From Dioscorea cayenensis subsp. rotundata (lineage: Eukaryota > Streptophyta > Magnoliopsida > Dioscoreales > Dioscoreaceae): a DNA stretch of 64,000 bases. Positions 36,217-48,329 of the stretch are shown here, one piece after another (position 1 is the stretch's first letter; every line of letters begins with the position of its first letter). The stretch lies in contig NC_052476.1 in NCBI RefSeq assembly GCF_009730915.1, positions 868,001 to 932,000 on the forward strand, read 5' to 3'. The position numbers were made by a program, and so were the translations under genes. The notes beneath the pieces were generated by a model. That model searched no databases and was not told the origin of the DNA. It saw only the letters and a list, made by a program, of their open reading frames with translations.

Positions 36217-38200
36217 GGATTTGGGCGTTCAATCATTCCGTTGGAACGACGTGCAGAAGATGAAGCCATCATGAGATGAGAAACATCACTGTCATCACCC
36301 CTTGAGAACACGAATCTCGAGGAGCTTTTATGATATCAAGAAATGCACGTGTTTGGCACGTGATAATTATGCTTTAAAAAATTTTTACCTATAATATCAC
36401 TGTTTCCCCTCTATGGTTTTAATATTTGTATACCGAGATAGAGAATAAAAAATCAGTGAGATATTTATTTATAAAATTAAATTAGTAATATGACTTTTTT
36501 TTTTTTTTTTTGTTCATTGATAATATAATCTATTTTAGGTGAAGTTTTCTATTGATTTAACAGGAATTTATGCTATAATTCACACATGTTGTTGGTGGAT
36601 TTGTTTTCTATTGAAATGATAATTTTGTGAAACAGTTTTTATTTACTAAAATAAATTATAAAAATTTGTGTATTTTAAAGAGCAATTCAAAATTAGTAGA
36701 TCTAATTAGTTGATTTAATTCAATAGTAAAATGAACATGTTTCAGTACAATCTTATCTAACTATGAAAACCAGAAAAAAAGTGAAAATTGAGTAACTATA
36801 CTATCTATTATTTAATAGAAAAAAGTGAAAATTAAGTTACTTTTTCACATGTTCTCATTATTTATCAGCACCTTACCAATTATATTACATTATAGATATA
36901 ACCCAAAGTTTGTAAGATTAATTTAATCTTAAATAAGATTAAATCGGTACTTTCATTTTTAACTATTGTGACGATGATTTATAAGGAAAATGAGTTTCAC
37001 CAAGTCCAGATGTGGTAACATGAAACAAACTATATAACTAGAATTTTTTTACTTTCATTAATTCTTCTTGCAATAAAGTAATTTTTGAAGAAATGGTTTT
37101 TAGTGACACTAACAGCAGATAGTATTGGTATAGCAGCTCTACATCATAATTAAAGATTCAACAAAGTTGCAATTAGCTAATTATGAGAAACTGTAGCATT
37201 CTAAGTGTGAACTTGTAATTGTAGCTAAACTAAAGAAATTGCACAGCTATGTTAAAAACTGAAGCTAATGTTGATGGACCTATAGAAATTAGAAAGAACT
37301 TCTAGACATGAATATTCTCTATTTACTTTAATTACTTCTTTTTTCTCTACTATAACTTCTCTGCATTCTTCCTTTGTATTCTCTGTGTTTCTGATAAGAG
37401 AAAGCATCACATGTGAAAAGAAAGAAGTATTTATTTATTGACTTAAAAAAAATAAAAGAATTGCTGTTACCTGTTGAGTTTTGATAGAAAGAGACATCCA
37501 TTGAATAAGTTCTGCGTAAGTTACCAAAGAACACATAATTAATTAATGTCTTGTTACATGAGAATATTCTCACATCTGACCTATAAAATAGAATGATATC
37601 TAAAACATGTGCTAAAGGTTATAATAGAAAGCAAAGAAGGACAATTATACCTGTTGAGCATTTGGTAATTAATGAAATGACCTTCAAAGAGTGAGAACAG
37701 CCTGCATTTATTAGTTTCCAAATAATAAACAATTTATGCTTCGCTGATTAGAATCCTCTCACATTTGACATATGAAATAAAATTATTTTTATAAAAAACT
37801 GTTCAAATTGAAAAAATGGATAAATCATTTTTATTAAATAATAATTGGAAAATATAGAAAGTAAACTACAATAGAGTAACCGATGAAAAATAAATATCAG
37901 TAACAGAAAAACAACCATTGAAATAAAATAGTCCATTATAAATGAAAACTGAGACACATTAAAATATATATATATATATAAAAGAAACCACTGTCTAATA
38001 AAGGGAAATAAAAAGACATGGGGCTGAGACTTAAGTCAGTTATTAGTTAGGATATGGTTAAATGAGAAAGAGATGTTTTTTTGCAGTCCCGGGCACAAAC
38101 AATGTGGAAGTGTTAGAGGGCGTGGAAGCAACAAAACAGAGCTCAATATAGCAGTACTGTAATGTCGCCTCGTCATTATCTATTTGATGTCATGTGAAAC
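36217..38200. other. AT-rich spacer, nothing recognised
   Basis: No gene-like frame or clear repeat beyond simple A/T runs. Confidence 0.55.
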
Positions 38201-39430
38201 TCTGATGTTACTCTTGCTGATGACGTGGCCCTCAATGCCTCGCCCGTTGAGGTAACTATTGGGCCCAATCCTCAGCAGGCTCAACCCACTCCCCTAACTA
38301 TGCAAAGTTTGCAAACTACTATTGTTGAGGAGCCAACTTGGCCCAATTCACAGCCGGCCCAACCAACACCTAGTAAGGGCTTAGCTTTATCACTTGTGAA
38401 ACAAAAGGGCCTGGCCCAAATTCAAATTTCCATTTCCCTCTACGCGGACATTAGCATAGTATTTGGATTTAAAAGTAGAAGAAAAAATAAAAGTAAAGGA
38501 AATGAAAAAAAAAAAGATGAAATCTTTGTTTGAATAGTTAAATTTTAGTAAGAACAAGAAAAGAAAGGGTTACTTGATAAATTTTCTTTTGTTAAGAAAA
38601 AAAAAGAATAGTTAATAATATAATTTACCAATTAAAATCTTGTTATTAAATGAAAATATCACGTTTTTTTGCAAGTGCATGCACCATCAACAACCAAAAC
38701 AATACAATAATGAAAACATGAAAAATAAAAATTTAGTAATATAGCAAAATTGTTTAAGGTGATATAAGAGCACAATTTAAAAAAATGGAGGTACCCTTTT
38801 CAAAAAAAAAAAAAAAATGGAGGTACTATGATCTTTTTAAACATTATAAAAAATTTTGGAGACTTTTTTCTCTTCTGGAATTTTAACTTTTTGGAAGGGC
38901 CTAGAATTAACAGTCCTTTCCCTTCAATAAATTGAAAAGTGTATCCAAACAAAGAGAAAGTTCAATATATTTTAGCATTCTCATTTCTTCTACTTTTCCT
39001 CCCAAATGCTCGATTTATTGTAACCTTCTCATTCTTTTACTATTCCTACCGAACCTTCAATGCGAATAAACCATAAGGGCCATAACCTTGCATCTACAAT
39101 CAAGCTCACTTTTGTTTTTTCTTAACTTTTCTTCCAATTTGGACATGCTTGCTTCTATAACTATAGATTAATTCAAAAAAGTCTAACTTTTGCATATGCT
39201 GCCAAAGCATGATGATTTGTCTTTGTCGATTGTCTTATGGGAGCCTGTCTATTTTGCCTTTGTTATCTCTTTAACTGTCCTTGTTTTATTTGGGCCCTCG
39301 GGCACCACCAATGGTTAATGTGGCTCTCATTCAGTAGTTATCTACATTATCATTTATATATAATTAATTTATTGTACTCTTCTTTTATTTCAATATGAGT
39401 CAAGATCTATCAATTTTATCAAAAATAAAA
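38201..39430 (+). other. possible retroelement relic
   Basis: A Gln/Pro/Thr-rich frame at 38225-38533 contains two diverged copies of a 'tggcccaattc'-type segment (about 38250-38300 and 38325-38375). Downstream, about 39190-39420 ends in 'atcaattttatcaaaaataa', which could be the tail of a LINE. No RT, gag zinc knuckle or LTR was seen, so the call is weak. Confidence 0.25.
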
Positions 39431-42400
39431 ATAAATAATCAAAATAATAATATGATGCATCTATCAAGAAGTTTTAGCAGGCCTGGAATTGAAAAATCAT
39501 GAGAGCATACTGCATACTTGATCATTATAGTATGAAACTATGAGTACAAGCACAAATACTTTAGTTTGTTGAGATATCACACACAGCGATTGGTTGACGT
39601 TTTCAATATGAAGCAAGCATTGTACTTGGACACATCCAAGATCTCTTTTTTGAGTTGTAAATTCAACTCCAAACATGTTTACATAGATTAATGTTTGACT
39701 TCAAACAATTTTATGTAATTGTTTTGGGCCGACCATTAGAAGGACCACGTTTCTTGTCTAGAATATTGAAAAAGATGGCAAGTCTTCTCTAGGATCAGTT
39801 ATCTAAGAGAATCCTAAGGCGGCTCTACAGTGGTAAGCAAATCCTCCTTGGGATACTTCCCCACGCCATTGGTTTGGTACAAAACCAGGGGCTCTCAAGT
39901 CATCCTGCTGATCTTAGCTTCTAGAAAGAAAACAGTGGCTTTCATTGGCCTGAAAGGCCAAGCATAAAGTATTTACTCTCTAGAACAAATCTTTAAGTGA
40001 TAACTTTTCTTTATTCTCTACCAACCAACAGCCATGAAGTAGAAGCTCTTACATAGTTTTGTTAAGTTTAAAACTGGAAACTAGATATAATTAGTTCATG
40101 TCTGCTTCTAGTTCTTGTGGTTCTATCAAGCAACTAATCAGACAAATTTCACATGAGAAATCAGGTTTGACTTTCTAATCAGTACTAATTAATATATATT
40201 TTTTTAATTCAGTTCGAACTTCAAAGCAATTCTGCAAAAAGGATTTGTCAATCCATAAAGTAACCAACACTAAACCATTTGTCAACGCATGGAGGCCGAC
40301 ATAGTAACATCCATATATTTAATTGGAGTTGAAGAATAATGAATCAGTTAATAACGTTGATACTTTTTTCAATTGCACCATCTCAACATAAACCGTCCCA
40401 ATATATATATATATATATATAGAATGACTTCTTCCTTAATTTAATGAAGTACCAAGTCAAAAGACCCTCCATGTACCTCCCCCATGGAATGAATTAATTA
40501 ATGCATATAAGTTGGTCAGCTCCAATAATGCACTAAAGAAATAAGAATGACATTCCCTAGACAATATAATAATGTGCAAGAGGCTCAAACTGCTCATTGA
40601 AGATCACAACGTGGAGTAAGCAATGCTAAGCTTAATGTTGCACACGCACATATACAACTAAATCACCGGCCACTGATCAATAGTAGTACTACTTTCCGTC
40701 TTAGAAAGAATTTCACTAAATAAAATTAATTCTCTTGTTGACCAGAACTAGAAAAAATATTAAAAAAATACATGCACACAACTATAGACTACATTATGGA
40801 GAAGTCAATGATAAAGACAGAGGAGGATATCCCATGGTGCACTTCACAAGGGAATCAGACCAATTCAATACTCTCCGTGCTGATCCTTAAAAAATACTGA
40901 TACATAAATGCAGTATCCTGAATTAAGATCTCACAAGATGGTTAAAGTTTTGTCACCATTGCACTGCATACTAGCAAGATGAGGATCTCTACAAGCCACA
41001 AAGTGAATAAGTGGGGTCAAACAGTGTCTCAACGGTGGGGAGATTCTCATGGGTCTCTATTGGGTCATCCTTATCTAACTCAAGGGAAAGCCATCTCAGT
41101 CATCTACGTGTCATTTTCTTAATCACACTCACTGTCTTTGATACAAACTGAGTGATATTTTTCAGTAGTTTATTAACAACTTGGCTTCTATATGTATTCA
41201 CCAAACAAGCAAACAAAAAAACACAAAAAAACAAGAAACCAAGACTTACTGTTGATGGTCCCATTAAATGAGAGGCCATCACTTGAGGATAGTGCCAATG
41301 TTTGTCTTCCATTCATCAAATAAACATGATTCTTAAGACAAAAAAATTGGTATCTTCCTATTTATGCTCTCTTTGTGTACACGACTCTATTGATACCAAC
41401 AAATTTTATTACAATAAAAACTATTGCGTAGATCATCTTCAATCTTCATAACCAAAACTCAATTTTCTTCCACACAACCATATGACTAGCGTGAGATGCA
41501 TGAATACAATCAACAACAACAACAAACCGTTAGTCTTGATTATTTAAGGTCAGCTATATATAAATTCAGCTCTTACACGTTATTCTTTTCATAGTTAAAA
41601 AATTAAATAAACCAAACTCAAACTTATCATTTCATAAAATCTTTACTAAATATGTTTTAAAGCTTATCTTTTTTTTTATTTAAGACATTTACTGATTGTC
41701 TAAGAACATGATTATATTATTTTAATAGATCATTTTTTAATTTATCAAAAAAAAGTGTTACCATCGATCTTTATTTTAGATAAAATTATTATTTTTATGT
41801 AACATTTAGTTCCAAATAATTGAAACTATCTTTATTCATAATGTTCTGAAAACAAAATATGTAATTTTTATTTTGTTTATTTTTAACACTAAGTAATTTT
41901 TATTAAATATCCTAAATCTAAGCTTTATTTTTGACCCTACAAATATTGACAAGTGTGTAATATCTTCTTTTGTCATGAGTCTATTCGCATCAAAATTTCT
42001 TCAAAAGCATGATAATACCATCATTTCCAACTCTTTATAACTAAATTCCACAGAGATATCCAACCTGCCATCTTTTCCAAATGTTAATGTTTTTAATCAA
42101 CAAAATCAAAATTAAGTCAGCAAATTACAACCATGATCTCCATTTTGACTAATACAATTACCAGTTTGATATTAAAAAGAATTTATTAATGTCAGGATTA
42201 ATTTTTTTCTAAAACCTTTGAGTAATCATTCCATCATGCAATCATATCAACCATTATAGTACCAACCAATCATTCCCGCAATTGTCCCTAATCTTCCCAA
42301 AATACCCCTCTTTGCCCCCATATCCTCGGATTCGAAATCCTGTCACCTGACGTTGAAGGCGTTCGTTCGAATCCCCCAAGATTTGCCCTCATTCCCCCAT

Positions 42401-42517
42401 ATACTAAAAATAAAATAATAAAAAATAATAATAATAATCAATTAATTAATTAATAATAAATCGGTGTTTATTTAAGCAAATATCAGCAGTTTAATGCCCT
42501 AAATGCCCCTATCCTTT
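39431..42517. other. intergenic region upstream of the CKX gene
   Basis: No gene recognised. Contains a (TA)n run at about 40402-40420 and many A/T tracts. The last several hundred bases are presumed distal CKX promoter. Confidence 0.5.
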
Positions 42518-42526
42518 CTATATAAA
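42518..42526 (+). promoter_or_regulatory. TATA box of the CKX gene
   Basis: CTATATAAA lies 97 bp upstream of the chosen ATG, followed by a short purine-rich leader. Spacing fits a plant core promoter. Confidence 0.65.
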
Positions 42527-42622
42527 CCTGAAACTTCTCTTCCCAAATCGACCTCATAAACGGTTGCAAAAAAGATAAGGAAGAGCGAGAAAACAAAGCG
42601 GTAAAATATACCTGCGGAGATG

Positions 42623-43441
42623 ATGATTGCATACCTAGACCAGCAGCTCCGATTAGGGCACGGCGCCGAAGCGACCCCTTGTCTCGGCGGTGGAGATCCC
42701 GGCCCGGAGCTCGTCGCCGCAAGCCAAGACTTCGGCGGTGTGATTCGGGCACTCCCCGCCGTCGTGCTCCGCCCGGGCTCCGCTGAAGACGTGGCAGCAG
42801 CGATCCGGATGGCTTTGAGATCCGATCACCTGACGATCGCCGCCAGGGGGAATGGTCACTCGGTGGCCGGCCAGGCGCTGGCGCCTGGTGGGATCGTGCT
42901 GGATATGCGATCGATGGGGAGGATCGAGCTCGTGTGGAGCGATGACGGGCAACCGTGCGCCGACGTCGGGGGTGGGGTTTTGTGGGGGGAATTGCTCGAG
43001 TGGGGGGTGAGGGTGCACGGGATGGCGCCGAGATCGTGGACGGACTACTTGGGGCTTACGGTAGGGGGGACGCTCTCGAACGCTGGGATCAGCGGTCAGG
43101 CCTTCCGCCACGGTCCCCAGATCGCGAACGTCGCCGAGCTCGAGGTCGTCACCGGCGACGCCGAGCGCGTCGTCTGCTCCCCTTCTCACCGCTCAGATCT
43201 CTTCTTCGCCGCTCTCGGCGGCCTCGGCCAGTTCGGAATTATCACTCGCGCACGCATCCCTCTTTACCGCGCTCCTCCTCTGGTGGGTACTCTCACCTTC
43301 CGGTCACCCCACTCCACTCCACTCATTTAAATAGACTTTTATTTTTTATTTTTATTTTTATTTTTTAAAATTCAAATTAGCAGGATCGATTCCACCGCGC
43401 CACAAATAAACCCAGCCCTTTTTATTTTCTAATTTGCAAAA

Positions 43442-43472
<31 letters not shown>

Positions 43473-44822
43473 TACTTATTTTTTTAATTGCAGGTGAGAT
43501 GGATTAGAGTCGTGTACAGACGGGTAGAGGAGTACGTGGCGGACGCTGAATGGTTGGTGAAGGGTGGGGTCTTCGATTACGTGGAAGGTTTCGCGTTCGT
43601 AAACAGCGGGGATGATCCGGCGAATGGTTGGGAATCGGTTCCGATCGGACCGGGTTCAGTGTTCGAACCGGACCTAATCCCACCCGGCTCAGGCCCACTC
43701 CTCTACTGCCTCGAGCTCGCCCTCCACCACGACCTCAACGAAGACGTCGAAAAGGTAAATAGACTCAACCTTCAAGGGCATTCTCGTCATTCCCTATGAA
43801 CGTCCCGTCGTGTATCTTCCCCTGGATTTTCTGACACTTTTACCCAAAAAGCCTTCCCACGACCTCATAATCACAGAATTTTTCCAATGGCATTTGGGTA
43901 ATAAAGGGTAAGACATGGGTTTTTTTTGTTGGCCTATTCACCACCATAAACTGACGTAAATACCCTTGACACTCCACCCGTGAAGGATCCCCAATTTTGT
44001 CGTTTTCTCTCAAAACATCCATTCCTATAATATCCTCCATCCACCCTAATTTTTAAGCGTTTCCCCGTTTCCCCGTTTCAGAAAGTGGAAGAGATGCTCA
44101 GGCAACTGAAGTACATCAAGGGGCTGAAGTTCACGATGGAAGTGAGTTACGTGGAGTTCCTGTCACGTGTGAACCTGTCTGAATCGGAGTCACGTGCGAA
44201 CGGGAGTTGGCACGCGCCGCACCCGTGGCTAAACATCCTCATCTCGGCCTCCAACATCGTGGACTTCGACCACAACGTCTTGCAGCCCATTCTGAAAGAC
44301 GGCATCGGTGGCCCCATGCTCATTTACCCGCTTCTCAAATCCAAGTAATTAATTAATTAATTAAATTAATTACGAAAAAGAAAGGAAAAAAAAACCCATT
44401 GTCCTTATCCGTCATTTCACCACACCCTTGTGTGGTCCCAATTTCCATTTTAGGAAAGTATTTATTGTTGTTGTTTTTGGTGGTGTTGGTCTGACAGGTG
44501 GGACCCACGGATGTCGGTGGTGTTGCCGGACAGCGAGGTGTTCTACTTGGTCGCTTTGCTCCGGTGCAACCAGCCGTACCCGGTCGGCCCACCGGCGGAG
44601 GAGCTGATAGCTCAGAACCGTGAGATCTTGAACCTGTGCGAATCCAACGGCTACGATCACAAGCTGTACCTCCCACACTACGAGAGCCAGACGGTGTGGG
44701 CCGACCATTTCGGCAGGACTTGGGCCCGGTTCGTTGACCGCAAGGCCCGGTATGACTCCAGGGCCATTTTGGCACCGGGCCAACTCATCTTCTCCCGGGC
44801 CCACCCTCCTTTCTCCTCCTGA
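42623..44822 (+). CDS. CKX7: cytokinin dehydrogenase, cytosolic CKX7 type
   Basis: Exons 42623-43282, 43494-43754, 44082-44344 and 44498-44822 join in frame to 502 codons. The enzyme oxidatively cleaves the side chain of isoprenoid cytokinins using FAD. Motifs (numbered from the first of two adjacent Mets, 42620): the FAD-linked His in RGNGHSVAG (H80), [17 protein letters not shown] with the catalytic Asp142, and [14 protein letters not shown] at 200-213. Exon 3 has HPWLN, and exon 4 has PHYESQ and [19 protein letters not shown]. No signal peptide: the protein starts MIAYLDQ, matching Arabidopsis CKX7 (MIAYIEP), the cytosolic member, so the second ATG is preferred. Introns are 211, 327 and 153 bp; intron 1 holds a (TA)n run. 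Exon 1 is strongly GC-rich against an AT-rich background. It appears fully functional. Confidence 0.96.
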
Positions 44823-45299
44823 TCAAATCCTCACCGTTCACTACATTAGAATCTTGCACACAACCCTATACATTGATGATGTATTGCTTTTATGGAGAAT
44901 GAAATTATATATAAATTGATGAATTAATTATTTATCTATATATATTTGGATTTTATATATAAGTTTAATTTTTTTCTAATTTATCCGACATGTTATTTCA
45001 AAAGGAGAAAGGGTGAAAAAGAGAGAGAGAGAGAGAGAGAGAGAAAGAGGGGATTGGGATTGGATTGGACAAGGAGATCAAGGTGACATGTGAAAGATAA
45101 GTGAAAAGTTGGACATGTATGTTGCATTATTGGTGCTGTTGCACTGGCTTGTTGCACAACATCATCACACCTCTACTTTCTATCTTTTCAGTTTTACCAA
45201 ATTCTTCTCTTTTTTTTTCCTCTTTTATTTTATTTTATTTATTTATATTTTGATGTTTCCGGGCAGTTCCCAAAGATGAATCCACAATAGGGTCATATA
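44823..45299. other. CKX 3' flank
   Basis: 3'-UTR-like sequence with a (GA)n run at about 45020-45050. Nothing else seen. Confidence 0.5.
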
Positions 45300-45710
45300 T
45301 AGACATGACCACGGTTCAATTTTGGTTTGAAACTGCCGGTTCTAGTTTTATAAATTTTAAAACCTGAACCGAACCATAGTCTTAAGGTTCCGGTTATATG
45401 TTTGGTTCTAATATGGTTTCGGTTTCGGTTTGGTTCTAAATAATTTGGTTCAATTAATTAAAATATATAAAAAAATATATATTATATAAATTTTTTATTT
45501 AAAAAATAAAAATAGAACCGGAACCAGCGGTTTGGTTCCGGTCCGATTCGAGTTCCGGTTTTCAATTCATAAAAACCTTGACTGAAACTTTAAAGTTCCG
45601 GTTCAAAGTTTCTATTTGGAACCAGAACCGTTTTTACGGTTCTGGTTAGGTTCCAATAGTGCCAGTTCCGGTTTGATTCTACGGTTCGAATCGAATAAGG
45701 ATCAGGTCTA
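45300..45710. mobile_element. hAT-like MITE rich in GGTTCCGGTT motifs
   Basis: Ends are TAGACATGACC and the reverse complement of TAGACCTGATC. Flanks gtcatata and cttatata differ at two of eight positions, fitting a decayed 8-bp target duplication. Inside, 'ggttccggtt' and 'gaaccggaacc' type motifs recur in both orientations. About 411 bp, no coding frame. Confidence 0.65.
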
Positions 45711-45718
45711 CTTATATA

Positions 45719-48329
45719 TATACAAATATTCTGTTCTATGTTGTTTTTCTCTACATATTTATTAAATACTTTTTTTCTATATTATTTTCTTTACTATGGG
45801 ATTTTTTTTTTCTTGTGCTTTATTTTTTTAAAATATAAATTAAATTATTTGTTTAATCTTCATAAATATTATAATTATTTGTATATACAAAAATTCTAAA
45901 ACAAAATAACATTTTTCTCTCTTGAGTTCTAACTTCTAACACTGTATAAAATTAATTAATAGATTATATATAAATATACTCATATGCAAAAATTTAGGCC
46001 AGTATTGATTTTTATTTGCGATATATTTAAGAAATTTTGATGATTTTAATATCTTGATTAATTTTTTTAAAAAATAATCAATTTATTTGAAAGACATGAA
46101 TATAAAAATAGTTTTTTTTTGTGTGGTTTTCCGAATGAGCACAATTAGAGCCATTTTCAAAGGTAATTTCTCACGTCAATTTCTTCTTCTAAAGTTAACA
46201 TATATTTCAAATTTTATTTTTAAAATTAATTTTCACAAACACTTTTAACAATGAAAAATTGTTCATGAAAGAAATGGTGACATTGCATATTCTAGAAAAA
46301 TAAAAATAAAAATGTATTGATCATTGGTCATTATATATATATATATATTTTTTTAAATAAATAAATAAATAAATAAATACACCGAAATAGTATTTTTTTC
46401 TAACAATATGAACAAACTATCCCATACATAATTTTTTTTATTATTTATATTTCAACTCTACATTGGGATTAAATTAAACTGTCAATCTCTTTTATAGGAT
46501 TACAATGTTTTACTGTTCTAGTATCACAATAGTGATTTCATTAATAGAATATATAAATATTAAAAAATAATAATAAATAGTTATGGTGGTGGGAGTCATG
46601 AGCAGTGTTGGAGATATGTGAGGGACAAAGAACATATTCCAAAAACATGAAATATTGAGTAGTAGTGATAACTAGCACATTCATCTCTTTAGGGGACCAA
46701 AGACAATTGAGATATCACTCTCTTTTAAAGCAGCAAAAATGAAAGAATTCTTCAAACAAAACTTATGCTTGATCTCCATATATTCCAACCAGACAACCTC
46801 AAAACACTAATTAATCACTTAGATAAATATACTAGTTTTGGTTTGAGATATATACATATCTTATGTTCTTATTCCTCTCTATAAGTATTCAAAAGAAATG
46901 TGGATTTAATACTCCATATATTCCCATATAATTAGTCAAAAGGCCATTGTCAACTCAATGGCCTAAGTGATCAGAGCATCTTATTCTCCATGCAAATCTG
47001 CATGGATTTTCACTTGTTTTGTTTGGATATTATTGAAAAACTTTTCCCAGTTGTAATTATCAACCTAACCTTCATGATAAATATATATATATATATATAA
47101 ACAAATATATTTGTGAAGCTAGTTGGTAGTCACATTATTTTTCATTAATCCAACCTAAAATATATATTAAATAGATCCACAATCATGTATACATGCAAAA
47201 TAAACAAATAATTATGTAATTTAAAAGATATAAAAAGCAATATATAAATATATTGGAACTTTTCATAATTTATATTAGGTTTGTTATACACACACACACA
47301 CACACACACACTCCAATGCAATGGATGATGCCAGAATTATTCTTATTCCTTTTTGCTTTCCTAACAACAACAACAATAACAACACAGTGATGACTGTATA
47401 TAGCTTGTTGTATCAGAAAAGAGGGACCATTTTGATCCATATCTGAATAAAAAGATAAACTAAGTTGCACTTCAAAGTAAAGGAGATCCTCCACCATGCA
47501 TGCATGCAAGAGCAAGAGATTTTGGGAAATTAACTTATTATTAGTGTTTAGATATGGAATCCAACTTTTTTAGCTTAAAAGAGATGGTACATTGTTTGGT
47601 ACCTATGGATTAAATTATCATATAATATTATCATTAAGATAACACTAATTTGGCCTTGAGTGATCCATCCTTGTCAAGGATATATATATATATATATATA
47701 TTTCTCTTTTAATCTAATGTGGTTGATGTAACAAAAACAATGGCTATAAACTTCCCTAGAAGAATACCATTAAAATGCAAAGATATGATGTGAGCTTGGA
47801 CTTTGATGCTTAGCATGGGGCCAAAAGTAATCAAATCAAAGAATGGGAGACAGGTGAGAAGAAGGCCAATTAGGCAATGGATACCAAATTGGAGCATTTA
47901 CAATGAATGGCAATGATCAATGGTGGTCCAAAATTTTCATGGTGGTCACCAAAGGGACTGACATAAAATTTGTAAGTGAGAAAAGGATTTTGAGTTTTAA
48001 TAGATCCTCATCTATGACAAATATATCTCACCCACCCCAACAATTTAATTCCATGGTCCCATTTGATGCTATTGGTCCCCAAAGTCATGCTCTAATTAAT
48101 CAACTTCTCTTTACTATACATTCAAAAACAGAACTCCAAAAACAGATGTTAATATGTTGCAGCAAAACTACAACTTAAATTATAGTATCAATCACAGAAT
48201 AGAAATTGTGCTACAGAGCAAGCAACATGAGACAAAATTAGTCCGGCAGGGTATTTTTGAGTTTATACATCTCAGAAACACGCGGCATTTGATTTTATGA
48301 TATTGATATTGTTCTGTCGAAGAAGTTCG
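45719..48329. other. AT-rich spacer with (AC)n microsatellite
   Basis: An (AC)n run lies at about 47288-47311 and (TA)n runs at about 47079-47098 and 47681-47701. No gene was recognised; short frames lack motifs. Confidence 0.55.

Noticed and set aside
38225-38533. 102-codon Gln/Pro-rich frame
   Set aside because: No known domain and composition biased by an internal duplication; kept only as a possible retroelement relic.
42330-42390. tRNA-like 'gttcgaatcccc' stretch
   Set aside because: The T-arm lacks a pairing partner and no acceptor or anticodon arm could be drawn.
42483-43189. Long minus-strand frames across CKX exon 1
   Set aside because: Arg/Pro-rich antisense shadows caused by the high GC of the CKX exon.
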